A stretch of DNA of 64,000 nt from Alicyclobacillus kakegawensis NBRC 103104 (GTDB lineage Bacteria > Bacillota > Bacilli > Alicyclobacillales > Alicyclobacillaceae): the NCBI RefSeq assembly GCF_001552655.1, contig NZ_BCRP01000005.1, forward strand, positions 124,001-188,000. The letters run 5' to 3'. Shown in pieces: positions 51,342 through 60,305 of this stretch (position 1 is its first letter; every line of letters starts with the position of its first letter). The position numbers and the translations under genes are program-made. The notes beneath the pieces are model-generated. The model was given only the letters and a program-made list of their open reading frames with translations, made no database searches and was not told the origin of the DNA.

Positions 51342-52445
51342 TCAGAGGCGGCCGGCTGCTGTGCGCCGCCACGGCTTCCGCCGCAGCCAAGCGGCGGCTG
51401 AGGAAAGAAGCGGAAGAAAGATGGCTGTCACCAGAAAGTAGCCAGGCACCACGGACAGGATGAAGGCGGTGACGCCCGCAGTGTTGCGGAATAAAAAGTA
51501 ACTCGCGGCCCACACGGCGAACGCGGCCGGCAACACAGCCCAGCGCGCATCTTGCGTACCGCAGACATCCTGCAGCGCGCGGCACAGGGACAGGTGAATG
51601 GCACTCAGCTTCAACACCAGGATGGCTACCACCCCCATCGCGTACACGGTGTCGAGCCGCTCGATCAGCTTTCCCAGGCGAATCGCCCGCACCACCTCCA
51701 ACACAGGGTAGTTCATGTATTTCACCGGCCAGCCGACGACGCCGACCGTCTCCACCACCAACACGGTGAGAATCAGGCTGCTGACTGCGGCCGCAATCAG
51801 GATGTCCAGGGGCAGCGTGCGCGGAGTCCGCAGCGCAGGCACCCACTGCAGGGCGACAACAAACTCCAGACCGTAGGCAAAGGCCGGGACGATGCCGGAT
51901 CGCCAGATGGGGGTGAATCCCTCCGCCCAAACCGGCTGAAAGGCGGCAATGTCAAACCAGCGCAGCGCCAACACGAACAAGATAGGAACAATGACCAGCA
52001 CCAGTGGCATGATGAACTCGTTGACGCGCCCCACCACCTCAATCCCCAGGTGCACCAGGTACGCGACACAGGCGAAGGCAGCGGCGCCGACCACATACTC
52101 CGCCGTGTTGGGCAATGTGGCAACCGTGACAAAAGCGCTCATCTCGCGTCCAACCGTAGCGGTGGTAATCAGCAGCCACAGGCACAGCCACGCGGCCAGA
52201 AATCCGCCAATCCACGGTCCTAACGCCGCCCGCACAGCCTGCGTCAGCGTGAGGCCAGGAAACAACCGTACGTGCACCCACGCTACCCCGGCCGACAATC
52301 CTCCCCCCAACAGCAAGAAGGGGGCACCCAGCCAAGCGTCGTGCACGGTGAACTGGGCAATAGTGCCGGGCATGGTGAGTATGCCCGTTCCGAGCACCAC
52401 CCACACCAGCATCAGAATCACCTGGTAACGCGAAATCTGGGTCAC
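51342..52445 (-). CDS. Spore germinant receptor B subunit (GerAB/GerKB family)
   Basis: 367 residues, ten helices of the amino-acid permease-like fold. ISRYQVILMLVWVVLGTGILTMP is the conserved first helix with the unwound GTG. The B subunit binds the germinant in the spore inner membrane. Start GTG 52445, 1 nt after the stop of the small D-type gene, so tightly coupled. Last gene of the operon A-C-D-B; B after C is a variation on the common A-B-C order. The germinant is not predictable. Confidence 0.9.
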   Translation of the reverse strand: MTQISRYQVILMLVWVVLGTGILTMPGTIAQFTVHDAWLGAPFLLLGGGLSAGVAWVHVRLFPGLTLTQAVRAALGPWIGGFLAAWLCLWLLITTATVGREMSAFVTVATLPNTAEYVVGAAAFACVAYLVHLGIEVVGRVNEFIMPLVLVIVPILFVLALRWFDIAAFQPVWAEGFTPIWRSGIVPAFAYGLEFVVALQWVPALRTPRTLPLDILIAAAVSSLILTVLVVETVGVVGWPVKYMNYPVLEVVRAIRLGKLIERLDTVYAMGVVAILVLKLSAIHLSLCRALQDVCGTQDARWAVLPAAFAVWAASYFLFRNTAGVTAFILSVVPGYFLVTAIFLPLLSSAAAWLRRKPWRRTAAGRL

Positions 52446-52446
52446 C

Positions 52447-52686
52447 CTATCCCACCTCGTACAGCCACCGCGTCAGCGGCGCAAACACCGTCTCAAGCCA
52501 CCCGAGTGGCCGCAGGGACGGAAAGTCCTGCCGCCCCGCCACAAACGCCGCCACCATACCCGCACCCATCAGCACACACCAAACCAAGCGGGCCGTTTTG
52601 GCCCCAGGTTCCTTGGCCCGGAGCAAAAACCGCCATTGCAGCACGCCGCACAACAGCGCCAGCCCCATCCCGACCACCCCGTTCAT
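52447..52686 (-). CDS. Small D-type germination membrane protein
   Basis: 79 residues with two hydrophobic helices (GVVGMGLALLCGVLQWRFLL and ARLVWCVLMGAGMVAAFVAG). Its ATG overlaps the gerC stop by 4 nt and its stop is 1 nt from the B-subunit start. Small two-helix 'D' proteins are encoded in many ger operons of Bacillus and modulate receptor function. Family membership here rests on size, topology and position rather than sequence. Confidence 0.7.
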   Translation of the reverse strand: MNGVVGMGLALLCGVLQWRFLLRAKEPGAKTARLVWCVLMGAGMVAAFVAGRQDFPSLRPLGWLETVFAPLTRWLYEVG

Positions 52687-53981
52687 CGGCCCGATCCGCC
52701 CGCGCCCAGTGATTTCTTTTGTTCCTCGCGGGCATACTCGCCAAACGGCGAGTGTGTCACCATGTAAGACCGGACCAGCCGCGCCCGGATGTCGTAGCGC
52801 ACCGGGGCCGTTTGCCACCAGTCGGGATGAGCGGACAGAGTCTGGTAAGCCTTCGCGTCCGCCTGGTACAACGCGTTCTGCAGGCCCATCGCATCCACCC
52901 CCGCACGCCGCGCACGCTGCAGCGCCGCCTGCATCTCGGTCCGCACCAAACTCGCTGCAGCCGCTTCCAACCGGCTGTACTCATCCGCATCCAAGCGCAT
53001 GGATGCGCATCCGCGTTCCACCCCTCCTTCCCCCCGCCACTCGACCCAAAACCAAGGCTTCTGCGCCGTCCCCGCCCAGCGTACGCGCGTGCGCGTACCC
53101 AGCCAGTGAATCGAGACGGTTCGGTCCAAACGGGTCAACCCGTCCTCTCCTTGGTGGCCCGCTGCTTCGCCGGCACGCCCGCCGCCAGCCGACCCCGCGC
53201 CATGCGGTTTCGGGCATGCAACCGAATCCAGCAATCCCCGTGTGGAAGAGAGCCACCATAGCATCCCGCGCCACTCCTTAGCGTCCATCCACAACGTCCG
53301 CCCCTCGCGCGTCACCAGAGCCAAACCGCGCACAATCGGATCACCTTGGCTGCCCATGTCGATCCAGATCATGGCGCTGGTGCCAGAGGGGCTCAGCCAG
53401 CTCCGCATGACATGCAGTTGGTCACTGCGGAGAACCGGAGACCAGTCGGCCGCCTGTTCCGCCACGTCCTGCAATCGCAGAGCCGAGGACACCGATGCTA
53501 CCACTCGCGCCGACAACACATCGGCCGCCCTGTCCTTGGTCATGATGAGCAGCTCGCTGCGGCGAATGGAGCGGTTGCGCTCCAATTCGTCCATGAGCGG
53601 CTGCAGCTGCCGCTGTACAATGCCCTCACCGAGCACCACCACCGCGTTGTGCGACAGATAGACCCGGTGTGGCAGGCGCCGCTGTACATTGTCAATCGCC
53701 ATCTCCAGACTGTCCGCCTCCGTCTGCACCACCAGGTCTGGCGTTTGCGACCCGCCGCCCGTGCCGACCGTCTGCTGGGATTGGCTGGCGTCTGGATTGA
53801 TAATGTCGGCTGTTACCCGCAAACGTCCGTCATCGGCCACGTCCACGCCCAGCCCGGTCATAACATACAAGTCGTCCACCTCCGTGTAGTCAGCGCACCC
53901 GGCCGTCAGAGACACCGTGAGCAACAGGCTTGACAGCCAGGCACGGCACCGCGCCCACGCCCTTGTCAACGCGCCCACCAC
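52683..53981 (-). CDS. Spore germinant receptor C subunit lipoprotein (Ger(x)C)
   Basis: 432 residues. Lipobox LTAGC with the modified cysteine at 29. The first Ger(x)C segment is EVDDLYVMTGLGVDVADDGRLRVTADIINP, then LPHRVYLSHNAVVVLGEGI. The C-terminal domain ends with a long helix region ASLVRTEMQAALQRARRAG and RLVRSYMVT. It is a lipid-anchored receptor subunit. Its start overlaps gerA by 16 nt. A Gly/Ala-rich insertion around residues 258-280 is unusual. Lipid modification by Lgt is expected. Confidence 0.92.
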   Translation of the reverse strand: MVGALTRAWARCRAWLSSLLLTVSLTAGCADYTEVDDLYVMTGLGVDVADDGRLRVTADIINPDASQSQQTVGTGGGSQTPDLVVQTEADSLEMAIDNVQRRLPHRVYLSHNAVVVLGEGIVQRQLQPLMDELERNRSIRRSELLIMTKDRAADVLSARVVASVSSALRLQDVAEQAADWSPVLRSDQLHVMRSWLSPSGTSAMIWIDMGSQGDPIVRGLALVTREGRTLWMDAKEWRGMLWWLSSTRGLLDSVACPKPHGAGSAGGGRAGEAAGHQGEDGLTRLDRTVSIHWLGTRTRVRWAGTAQKPWFWVEWRGEGGVERGCASMRLDADEYSRLEAAAASLVRTEMQAALQRARRAGVDAMGLQNALYQADAKAYQTLSAHPDWWQTAPVRYDIRARLVRSYMVTHSPFGEYAREEQKKSLGAGGSGR

Positions 53982-55522
53982 CGCTTCTGGCGCTGCCCGG
54001 GCCTCCCCTTGGCCCGCCTTGAATCCAGCGGCTCAAACTGGCGCGGACGCTGTCGCATCGCCCACCACGGTGCGCGGACGACCGTGTCCTTCATGTCGCT
54101 CCATACCGTTGGCGCCAACGGTGACATATAGGGAATACCGCAGGAGCGGATGGATACCAGGTGACCCACCGTGGCCACCGCCAGTAGCACAACCCCGTAC
54201 AGCCCCATCAGGGCGGCGACGCTGACAAACAGAAACTGCAACAATCGTGTCACCTGCACCAACCCCAAAGCCGGCAGAGTGAACGACGCAACCCCTGTCG
54301 CCGCCACCACAATCACCATCCCCGGCGACACAAGCCCAGCCCGTACCGCCGCGTCCCCGATGATGAGCGTCCCGACGATGCTCACCGACTGGCCGACCGC
54401 CCGCGGCAGCCGCGTGCCCGCCTCCCGCAGCGCCTCGAACGCCACCATCATTGCCAGCGCCTCAATCACCGTGGGAAACGGAATGCCTGTATGCTGAGCT
54501 GCGACGCTGACGAGAAGCGGCGTCGGCATCAGGTCTTGGTTGTACGTGAGCAGGGCGACATATAGAGAAGGCAACAACATCGCCGACCAAAACATCAGGT
54601 GGCGCAGCAGGCGCAACGGCAGAGCGAGCGCAAAGCGCATGTAATAGTCCTCTGGGGAGTTGAGCAGCATGGGCAGGGTCACAGGCACCATCACACAGTT
54701 GGGCGATCCATCTATCAATAAGCCGACCCGCCCCTGCAGCAGACTCGATACCACCCGCTCCGGCCGCTCCGTCTCCTCGGTGGTTGGAAACGGGCTGAAC
54801 GGTGCGTCGTTGATGTACTCACGCACCACATTTAAGTCGACCACCGCGTCCACGTGCACATACTTCAAGCGGCGGCGCACAGTATCCAACAGTTCCGGCT
54901 TGGTTATGCCCTCGATATAGAGCAACGCCGCTTGCGTGTGCGAGCGCTCACCAAACTCCCACGGTTCTGCTTTGAAACCGGGCGTCTTTAGGCGCTTGCG
55001 CAAGAGCGCCAGGTTTCCCCCCAAGTTTTCGGTAAACGCTTCTTGTGGGCCTTGCAGGGTCGGTTCATTTTCTGGGCGTTCAATGGTACGTCCTGGTGAT
55101 TTCTCGACATCCCAAGCGGTTGCGAACGGCTCCCCGTCCAGGAACGCCACCGCGTTGCCCGCCAGCACCGCCTCCACGGCGGCCTCCATGTGCCGGACGG
55201 ACCGCATCGGCAACAGCGGCGAGCGCCCCCCTGGAACCGGACCACGCCTGGATTCAGCCGTCGCCCGTCCCTGCCCCAGGCCCAGGCGCTCCCACCAGCC
55301 CGGCTGCGCCGCATCTCGGCCTCCTGCCGCAAACGCCCCCAGCCCTATCTGCAGGCGCTGCTCATCGACCAGACCCTCCAACCAGACTATCACCGCGGTC
55401 CGGCCGGCCACCGCCAGACTCTGCTGGCGCAAATCGGGACAGGGCATCAACCGCCGCTCCAGCTCCGCAGCCGCCCGCTCGGCCTGCTGCGGGACGGGGG
55501 TCGGGCCTTGTCGGCGTCTCAC
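53966..55522 (-). CDS. Spore germinant receptor A subunit (GerA family)
   Basis: About 518 residues. Soluble N-terminal half including AALLYIEGITKPELLDTVRRRL and REYINDAPFSPFP. Then RVGLLIDGSPNCVMVPVTLPML and membrane helices from LLRHLMFWSAMLLPSLYVALLTYNQ on, with PFPTVIEALAMMVAFEALREAGTRLP. GTG 55522 follows GGGAGGGAG. The first part (15-120) carries an extra proline- and arginine-rich stretch. First gene of the operon. Sigma-G control is expected but not visible. Confidence 0.93.
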   Translation of the reverse strand: MRRRQGPTPVPQQAERAAAELERRLMPCPDLRQQSLAVAGRTAVIVWLEGLVDEQRLQIGLGAFAAGGRDAAQPGWWERLGLGQGRATAESRRGPVPGGRSPLLPMRSVRHMEAAVEAVLAGNAVAFLDGEPFATAWDVEKSPGRTIERPENEPTLQGPQEAFTENLGGNLALLRKRLKTPGFKAEPWEFGERSHTQAALLYIEGITKPELLDTVRRRLKYVHVDAVVDLNVVREYINDAPFSPFPTTEETERPERVVSSLLQGRVGLLIDGSPNCVMVPVTLPMLLNSPEDYYMRFALALPLRLLRHLMFWSAMLLPSLYVALLTYNQDLMPTPLLVSVAAQHTGIPFPTVIEALAMMVAFEALREAGTRLPRAVGQSVSIVGTLIIGDAAVRAGLVSPGMVIVVAATGVASFTLPALGLVQVTRLLQFLFVSVAALMGLYGVVLLAVATVGHLVSIRSCGIPYMSPLAPTVWSDMKDTVVRAPWWAMRQRPRQFEPLDSRRAKGRPGQRQKRWWAR

Positions 55523-55644
55523 GATACTCCCTCCCACCTCTGTACTGCCACAATGAGCCTATCTACCTTGGGTATTCCCATGTCGGAGGTATCATGCCCA
55601 ATACTTGGAACACGCATGCGCGTGCGTCTTGCGGAGGCATTTCC

Positions 55645-56361
55645 TTACCATGACCCGGCGATGGGGACGCGGCGCCGTTTCAGGACCAGAGACAGCAGGC
55701 CGTAGAGGACGAACAACGAAGCCAGCGCACAAAGGTACGCATACATGGAAATACGCACGAGGACGACCTTCGACAGCACGTACGTCGCCAGCACAAACGC
55801 ACAGAACAGTGTCGCCAGGGCGGCGCCTATGGCGAATCGCCTCGGCCTTGAGAGGGTCAACAGCCGATGGGTCTCGAAGGCGTGCCTCGCAATGGCAAAC
55901 ACCAACGCATGCGCCGCCGCCATAATTGCCAAGGTACTGAACACAAAACCGGCTGTGATGGGGTACGCCGGAACCACGTGAGCGCCTGAGGCCACGAAGC
56001 GCCAGAGGTCCAGCACGCGCTTTGTCAACACGCAATCATAGAGGGCCAACATGGCCACCCCCAGGCTCATGTAGCGGATCCAGTCGAGCGCCGTCCACAG
56101 GCCGTCCCGTCGCTTCCCATTTTCGATTATCTCGTCACAAAACTTTTTGTAGTCCTCCCCAAACACTTCCGACAGCGGCACATGGCGGTCCTGCGCGGAG
56201 AGCGCCATGTCGAGCAGGTCCTGGCGAATCAGCTCCACCTGGAAGTCGGAGAGGCGCGAGCGCAGGTACACCACCATGTCGGTCATGATCTCCATGTTTT
56301 CATCGTTCAAGCGATGATGCAGCTCGTTGTTCTTTCGGTTGAGTTCCTTGAACGTGGTCAT
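55645..56361 (-). CDS. PadR-partner integral membrane protein (HAAS/DUF1129-like)
   Basis: 238 residues. A soluble helical N-terminal domain (NNELHHRLNDENMEIMTDMVVYL to VFGEDYKKFCDEI, about 1-78) resembles the small domain common in membrane proteins next to PadR regulators. Five or so helices follow from residue 92, with a basic C-terminus. It starts 3 nt after the PadR gene, so it is co-expressed and repressed with it. Function unknown; a role in stress or antibiotic response is typical for such pairs. Confidence 0.7.
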   Translation of the reverse strand: MTTFKELNRKNNELHHRLNDENMEIMTDMVVYLRSRLSDFQVELIRQDLLDMALSAQDRHVPLSEVFGEDYKKFCDEIIENGKRRDGLWTALDWIRYMSLGVAMLALYDCVLTKRVLDLWRFVASGAHVVPAYPITAGFVFSTLAIMAAAHALVFAIARHAFETHRLLTLSRPRRFAIGAALATLFCAFVLATYVLSKVVLVRISMYAYLCALASLFVLYGLLSLVLKRRRVPIAGSW

Positions 56362-56364
56362 GGT

Positions 56365-56697
56365 TCACTCCCCCTCGTTCCCCGCGAACAGCCGGTCCAC
56401 ACAGCTCACCAGCTCTCGCCACTGTCGGTAGAAATCCTTCAGCGCCAGCTCCCCGAGTTCAGTGAGGCGATAGTACTTGCGCCTGGGCCCATACGGAGAG
56501 TCCCTGTAGGTGGCGGTAAGCAAACCGTTTTTTTCGAGCCGGAGCAAGAGTGGGTATATCGTCCCCTCCGAAACCGTCGGAAAGCCCGCCATCCTCAACT
56601 TTTCGGAGATCTCGTAGCCGTATGCCTCCTCACCGCGGATGACCTGCAGGATGCAGCCCTCCAGTGTGCCCTTCAGCAACTGTGTGCGGTCGTTCAT
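56365..56697 (-). CDS. PadR-family transcriptional regulator
   Basis: About 110 residues. TQLLKGTLEGCILQVIRGEEAYGYEI leads into the winged helix, SEGTIYPLLLRLEKNGLL is the recognition helix and wing, and a C-terminal dimerisation helix follows. ATG 56697 begins the usual MNDRTQ start; an ATG at 56718 would lie inside the inverted repeat upstream. It represses its own two-gene operon in all likelihood through that repeat. Confidence 0.9.
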   Translation of the reverse strand: MNDRTQLLKGTLEGCILQVIRGEEAYGYEISEKLRMAGFPTVSEGTIYPLLLRLEKNGLLTATYRDSPYGPRRKYYRLTELGELALKDFYRQWRELVSCVDRLFAGNEGE

Positions 56698-56709
56698 GCG
56701 GATCACATA

Positions 56710-56749
56710 CCTTGTCATACAAGTTAGTTGGGTGCATTGTATGGCAAGG
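56710..56749 (-). promoter_or_regulatory. PadR operator, long inverted repeat
   Basis: Arms CCTTGTCATACAA (56710-56722) and TTGTATGGCAAGG (56737-56749) match in 12 of 13 positions, with 14 nt between. It begins 13 nt before the PadR start. Dimeric PadR regulators often bind such widely spaced repeats containing ATAC/GTAT cores. Confidence 0.65.
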
Positions 56750-56898
56750 TAGTGAAGGAGTCAATGGCGGCGTGGAGTACAAAGCGTCGGGCATATGCAC
56801 GCCGGACACCTGTCCGTGTCAGGCGGTCGCCCGCCAGCATGATATGGAACACGCAAGGATGTATACCATGTCGACTCCGACGGAGGGAGGAAGAATTG

Positions 56899-57099
56899 AT
56901 GATGAAACCTTGCTCGCCCATTGTTTGCCCGCCGGTATACGTGTACCACGACTGCTATGTCGCGCGCGAGGTGCCCGTGGTGCAGCCGGTGATTCACGTG
57001 CGGCGCAACATCGTGGTCAACGTGCCCCGGTATGTGGTGCAGCCCGGATCGCAAGAGGTCACGCTGGATCCCGGCTGCCCAGTGCACCACAAGCGGTGA
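56899..57099 (+). CDS. Small spore-coat-like protein (CotD-like)
   Basis: 66 residues with PCSPIVCPPVYVYHDCYVAREV at the start and a Val/His/Pro-rich middle (VQPVIHVRRNIVVNVPRYVV), ending DPGCPVHHKR. Repeated V-x-P and H motifs with several cysteines resemble CotD-family coat proteins. ATG 56899 (or 56902) follows GGAGGGAGGAAG. Single gene ended by a GC-rich hairpin. Assignment to the spore coat is by composition only. Confidence 0.6.
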   Translation: MMKPCSPIVCPPVYVYHDCYVAREVPVVQPVIHVRRNIVVNVPRYVVQPGSQEVTLDPGCPVHHKR

Positions 57100-57411
57100 C
57101 CGGTTCACTTGACCGGCGCCTGCCCCCCGGGCGGGGCGCAATCCTTCCGCCCCGCCCGGCGTGCCGTGTGCGCGAGGCTCTGCCCCTCCCCCCTGCCCGC
57201 TGGGCATCACCAAAAAAGGCGGCCCTCCGGGCAAGCGAGACCTCGTCGCGCATAAACCTCCTGGCTGCGCGACGATGACAATCCCCGTCATCGACAAACA
57301 ATCGCCATAGTCTTGTCACGGATAATTAGCATCCCCTAACTGGACAAGTGATACAATCGACCTGGCACCGAGTTTGTGAACGCCAAAAATGGACACCGAG
57401 ATGATGATGGG
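57100..57411. other. Intergenic region, 312 nt
   Basis: Holds the hairpin at 57127-57159 and, near its end, an extended -10-like TGATACAAT (57349-57357), 55 nt before the multicopper oxidase start. No gene recognised. Confidence 0.45.
57127..57159 (+). terminator. GC-rich hairpin after the coat-like gene
   Basis: Arms CCGGGCGGGGCG and CGCCCCGCCCGG, 12 nt each, 9-nt loop, 28 nt after the stop. No T run follows. Confidence 0.5.
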
Positions 57412-58773
57412 ATGAAACGATTGTATCGACTGGCAGCAGTTCTGACCGCACTGTGTGTAGCCGGGGTCAGCGTTGGGTGTCAAACCCCAGCCGCTGCCCA
57501 CAACGACGCCCAAGGTGTCGCCGCCTCCGCCAAATCATCCCCGCACAAGACCATCACCGTCGCCATCACGAACATGGCCTATAATCCGAAAACCATCCAT
57601 ATCACCGCGGGCACCACCATCACGTGGCGCAACGACGATTCGGTCGCGCACACGGTCACCAGCGGTGCCCATGAGCAAAAGGACGGGCTTTTCGATTCGG
57701 GGAACCTGGCCACGGGCCAAACCTTCTCGTACACCTTTCACAAACCGGGAACCTACCACTATTTTTGCGCCTACCATCCGGGCATGACCGGAACAGTGGT
57801 CGTCTCCAAGCCCCAGGCCGCGTCCCCAACGACGACCGGCGATGCGATGACGGGCATGCATGACACCCGTTCCCAAACACCGAGTTCCAGTTCAAAGACC
57901 CAGTATGCGCCGCTCGGCACCGGATGGTCCGGGGAGCCGAAACAAGCGGACGATATCCGCCTGCTGCCGTATAAGATGGAAGACGGATATAAAGTGTTCC
58001 ATTTGACGGCCGAGCCCGTATGGTGGCAGGTGAAACCAGGGCAGAAGGCGAAAGCGTGGGCGTACAACGGATCTGTACCCGGGCCGGAAATCAAAGTGGA
58101 CCAGGGGGACAAAGTGAAAATTGTCGTCGACAACAAACTGCCGGAAGGGACGACCGTGCATTGGCACGGGCTCGACGTCCCGTTTTCCCAGGACGGCACT
58201 GGTGGAATCAGTCAGCCCGATATTCAACCTGGCCATTCGTGGACCTATACGTTCACCGTCAAGGCTCCACCTGGGACGTATATCTACCATAGCCACCCTA
58301 TGAAGGATATGGAGAAACAGGAGAACATGGGTTTGTTTGGCCCGTTCATCGTAGAACCGAAAGGAACCGCATGGAAACAGGTGCACCCCGGGTATCAGCG
58401 GGAGTACACATTGGTCGTCAATGACTCGCCGCAGTTCGGGTACACCATCAATGGGCTGTCCTACCCGGCCACGCCCGTCTTGCCCGCCAAGGTTGGTGAC
58501 AAGGTGCTCGTCCACCTCATCAACATCGGGGCCATGGATCATCCGATGCACCTGCACGGAATGCACTTCCAGTTGATTGAACAGGACGGGTATCCCTTGC
58601 CCGCCCCCGTGACCATGGATACGGTCAACACCGCTCCCGGCACCACGTATGACCTGTCGTTTGTGGCCAGCCAACCCGGAAAGTGGTTGTTCCACTGCCA
58701 CATCGCGGCGCACGTGACCGACAGCCAAGGCAACATGAGCGGGATGATCACGATGTTTGACGTGAAAAAGTAG
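57412..58773 (+). CDS. Lipoprotein: amicyanin-like cupredoxin fused to a multicopper oxidase
   Basis: 453 residues. Lipobox VSVGC (Cys23). Cupredoxin domain (about 46-133) with type 1 copper ligands His80, Cys119, His122 and Met125 in CAYHPGM. After a Ser/Thr linker come two MCO cupredoxin domains with all four His-x-His motifs: HWH at 250-252, HSH at 293-295, HLH at 380-382, HCH at 428-430. Cys429 joins type 1 to the trinuclear cluster. ATG 57412 gives the signal peptide, although its ribosome site is weak. It likely oxidises a phenolic or metal substrate, or accepts electrons via the tethered cupredoxin. An axial Met in the MCO site is uncertain. Confidence 0.88.
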   Translation: MKRLYRLAAVLTALCVAGVSVGCQTPAAAHNDAQGVAASAKSSPHKTITVAITNMAYNPKTIHITAGTTITWRNDDSVAHTVTSGAHEQKDGLFDSGNLATGQTFSYTFHKPGTYHYFCAYHPGMTGTVVVSKPQAASPTTTGDAMTGMHDTRSQTPSSSSKTQYAPLGTGWSGEPKQADDIRLLPYKMEDGYKVFHLTAEPVWWQVKPGQKAKAWAYNGSVPGPEIKVDQGDKVKIVVDNKLPEGTTVHWHGLDVPFSQDGTGGISQPDIQPGHSWTYTFTVKAPPGTYIYHSHPMKDMEKQENMGLFGPFIVEPKGTAWKQVHPGYQREYTLVVNDSPQFGYTINGLSYPATPVLPAKVGDKVLVHLINIGAMDHPMHLHGMHFQLIEQDGYPLPAPVTMDTVNTAPGTTYDLSFVASQPGKWLFHCHIAAHVTDSQGNMSGMITMFDVKK

Positions 58774-58925
58774 CCCCAGCCAGCCTGGGCGGGCCCGACC
58801 GCTGTATCCGGCCCATCCGCGGGTCCGCAGGCAACTGGGTCAGCCTTCCGGGTGCCTGGGGCGCGGCGCCGCTTGGCGCCGATTTGCGTTACAATGGGGA
58901 TGAACAACTGTTGGGAGGCGATACC

Positions 58926-59927
58926 ATGGCCAAGATGAAAGCCGTCGCTCTGGATCCCAACCAAAATCTGGTGGACATCGAGGTCGAGAAACCAGAGCCC
59001 ACCGGCCGTGACCTGCTGGTGCGTGTACGTGCGGTCGCGGTGAACCCCGTCGATACTAAGCAACCCCCGGCCGATCCGTCCGCGCCCCCGCGGATTCTCG
59101 GCTGGGACGCGGCGGGGACGGTGGAGGCGGTAGGCAGCGAGTGCACCCTGTTTCGCCCAGGAGACGACGTGTACTACGCCGGTTCCATCGTGCGCAATGG
59201 CGCAAACAGTGAGTACCACCTGGTGGATGAACGGATCGTCGGACGCAAGCCGCGCACGCTGGACTTCGCCGAAGCCGCGGCGCTGCCGCTGACCAGCCTG
59301 ACCGCCTGGGAGGGCCTGTTCGAGCGCCTCGGCGTGGCCAAAACGGGCATGCAGGGAGCGCCCATCCTCATCGTCGGAGCCGCGGGCGGGGTCGGATCGA
59401 TAGCGACGCAATTGGCACGGCGCGCTGGCCTCACTGTCATCGGGACCGCGTCCAGACCCGAATCGCGGGAATGGGCCCTGGCCCACGGCGTGCACCATGT
59501 CGTCGACCACACCCAGCCGTTTGCGACGCAGCTGCAGGCGCTTGGCATTCCCCAGGTGGACTACGTGTTTTGCCTGAACGAAGTGCATTCCAACTGGGAG
59601 AACATGCTCTCGGTGCTCCGCCCGATGGGCCGCATCTGCACCATCCTGCCGCCGATGGAGCCGCTCAACTTCCGGCCGATGGCGGACAAAAGCATCACCT
59701 GGTCGATTGAGGCGATGTTCGCGCGCTCCAAGCACCAAACGCCGGATATGGAGGAACAGCACCGCATCCTCTGCGAACTGGCCGACTGGGTGGACGCGGG
59801 GCAGATTCAGACCACCCTGTCCGAGCGCCTGTCGCCCATCTCCGCGGCCAACCTGGCGGCCGCGTTCGCCAAGATCCGCTCGCGGCGCACCATTGGTAAG
59901 ATTGCGCTGGAGGGGTTTGCGAAGTAA
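58926..59927 (+). CDS. Zinc-independent MDR dehydrogenase (quinone reductase/ZADH-like)
   Basis: 333 residues of the medium-chain dehydrogenase superfamily. RAVAVNPVDTKQ, ILGWDAAGTVEAVG, ALPLTSLTAWEGLFERLG and the Rossmann loop ILIVGAAGGVGSIATQLAR are typical of the NADPH quinone oxidoreductase branch without zinc ligands. ATG 58926 follows GGGAGGCG. It is a single gene behind a TACAAT -10 (58889-58894), ending in a convergent terminator. Reduces quinones or activated alkenes by family inference. Confidence 0.88.
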   Translation: MAKMKAVALDPNQNLVDIEVEKPEPTGRDLLVRVRAVAVNPVDTKQPPADPSAPPRILGWDAAGTVEAVGSECTLFRPGDDVYYAGSIVRNGANSEYHLVDERIVGRKPRTLDFAEAAALPLTSLTAWEGLFERLGVAKTGMQGAPILIVGAAGGVGSIATQLARRAGLTVIGTASRPESREWALAHGVHHVVDHTQPFATQLQALGIPQVDYVFCLNEVHSNWENMLSVLRPMGRICTILPPMEPLNFRPMADKSITWSIEAMFARSKHQTPDMEEQHRILCELADWVDAGQIQTTLSERLSPISAANLAAAFAKIRSRRTIGKIALEGFAK

Positions 59928-59944
59928 TACCCGCACCGGAATCC

Positions 59945-59976
59945 GACGGCCGCCGCGAACCCAGAAGGCGGCCGTC
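59945..59976. terminator. Convergent hairpin terminator
   Basis: Perfect 10-nt arms GACGGCCGCC and GGCGGCCGTC with a 12-nt loop, between the dehydrogenase stop and the SMR gene stop. Confidence 0.65.
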
Positions 59977-59980
59977 CAGG

Positions 59981-60301
59981 CTAGGCGCCCCGATTCAGAT
60001 TCAACAGCACCACCCCGGCGATGATGAGCAGGATGCCGGCCACCATCGTCCCGTTCAGAGCCTGCTTCCAGAAAAGCCAGCCGATGATGGCCGTGCTGGC
60101 GGTCCCCAAGCCCGACCAGATGGCGTAGGATACGCTGAGCGGGATGTCCCTGAGCGCCAGCGACATGGCGTAGAAGGCGACGCCGTATCCGAGAAACACA
60201 CCGATGGTGGGCAGGATGCGTGTGAACCCCAGCGTGGCCTTCAGCATGGAAGTGGCGAACACCTCGCTGGCGATAGCGATGCCAAGATACAAGTAGGCCA
60301 T
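59981..60301 (-). CDS. Small multidrug resistance (SMR) transporter, Qac/EmrE type
   Basis: 106 residues, four helices. The essential Glu lies in IASEVFATSMLKATLGFT, and SVSYAIWSGLGTASTAIIGWLFWKQ matches the Qac/EmrE branch rather than the guanidinium (Gdx) branch. As a dual-topology dimer it exports quaternary ammonium and other lipophilic cations with proton exchange. ATG 60301 lies behind AAAGGA. It is 4 nt after the TetR gene stop, so it is co-repressed with it. Confidence 0.93.
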   Translation of the reverse strand: MAYLYLGIAIASEVFATSMLKATLGFTRILPTIGVFLGYGVAFYAMSLALRDIPLSVSYAIWSGLGTASTAIIGWLFWKQALNGTMVAGILLIIAGVVLLNLNRGA

Positions 60302-60305
60302 GTCG

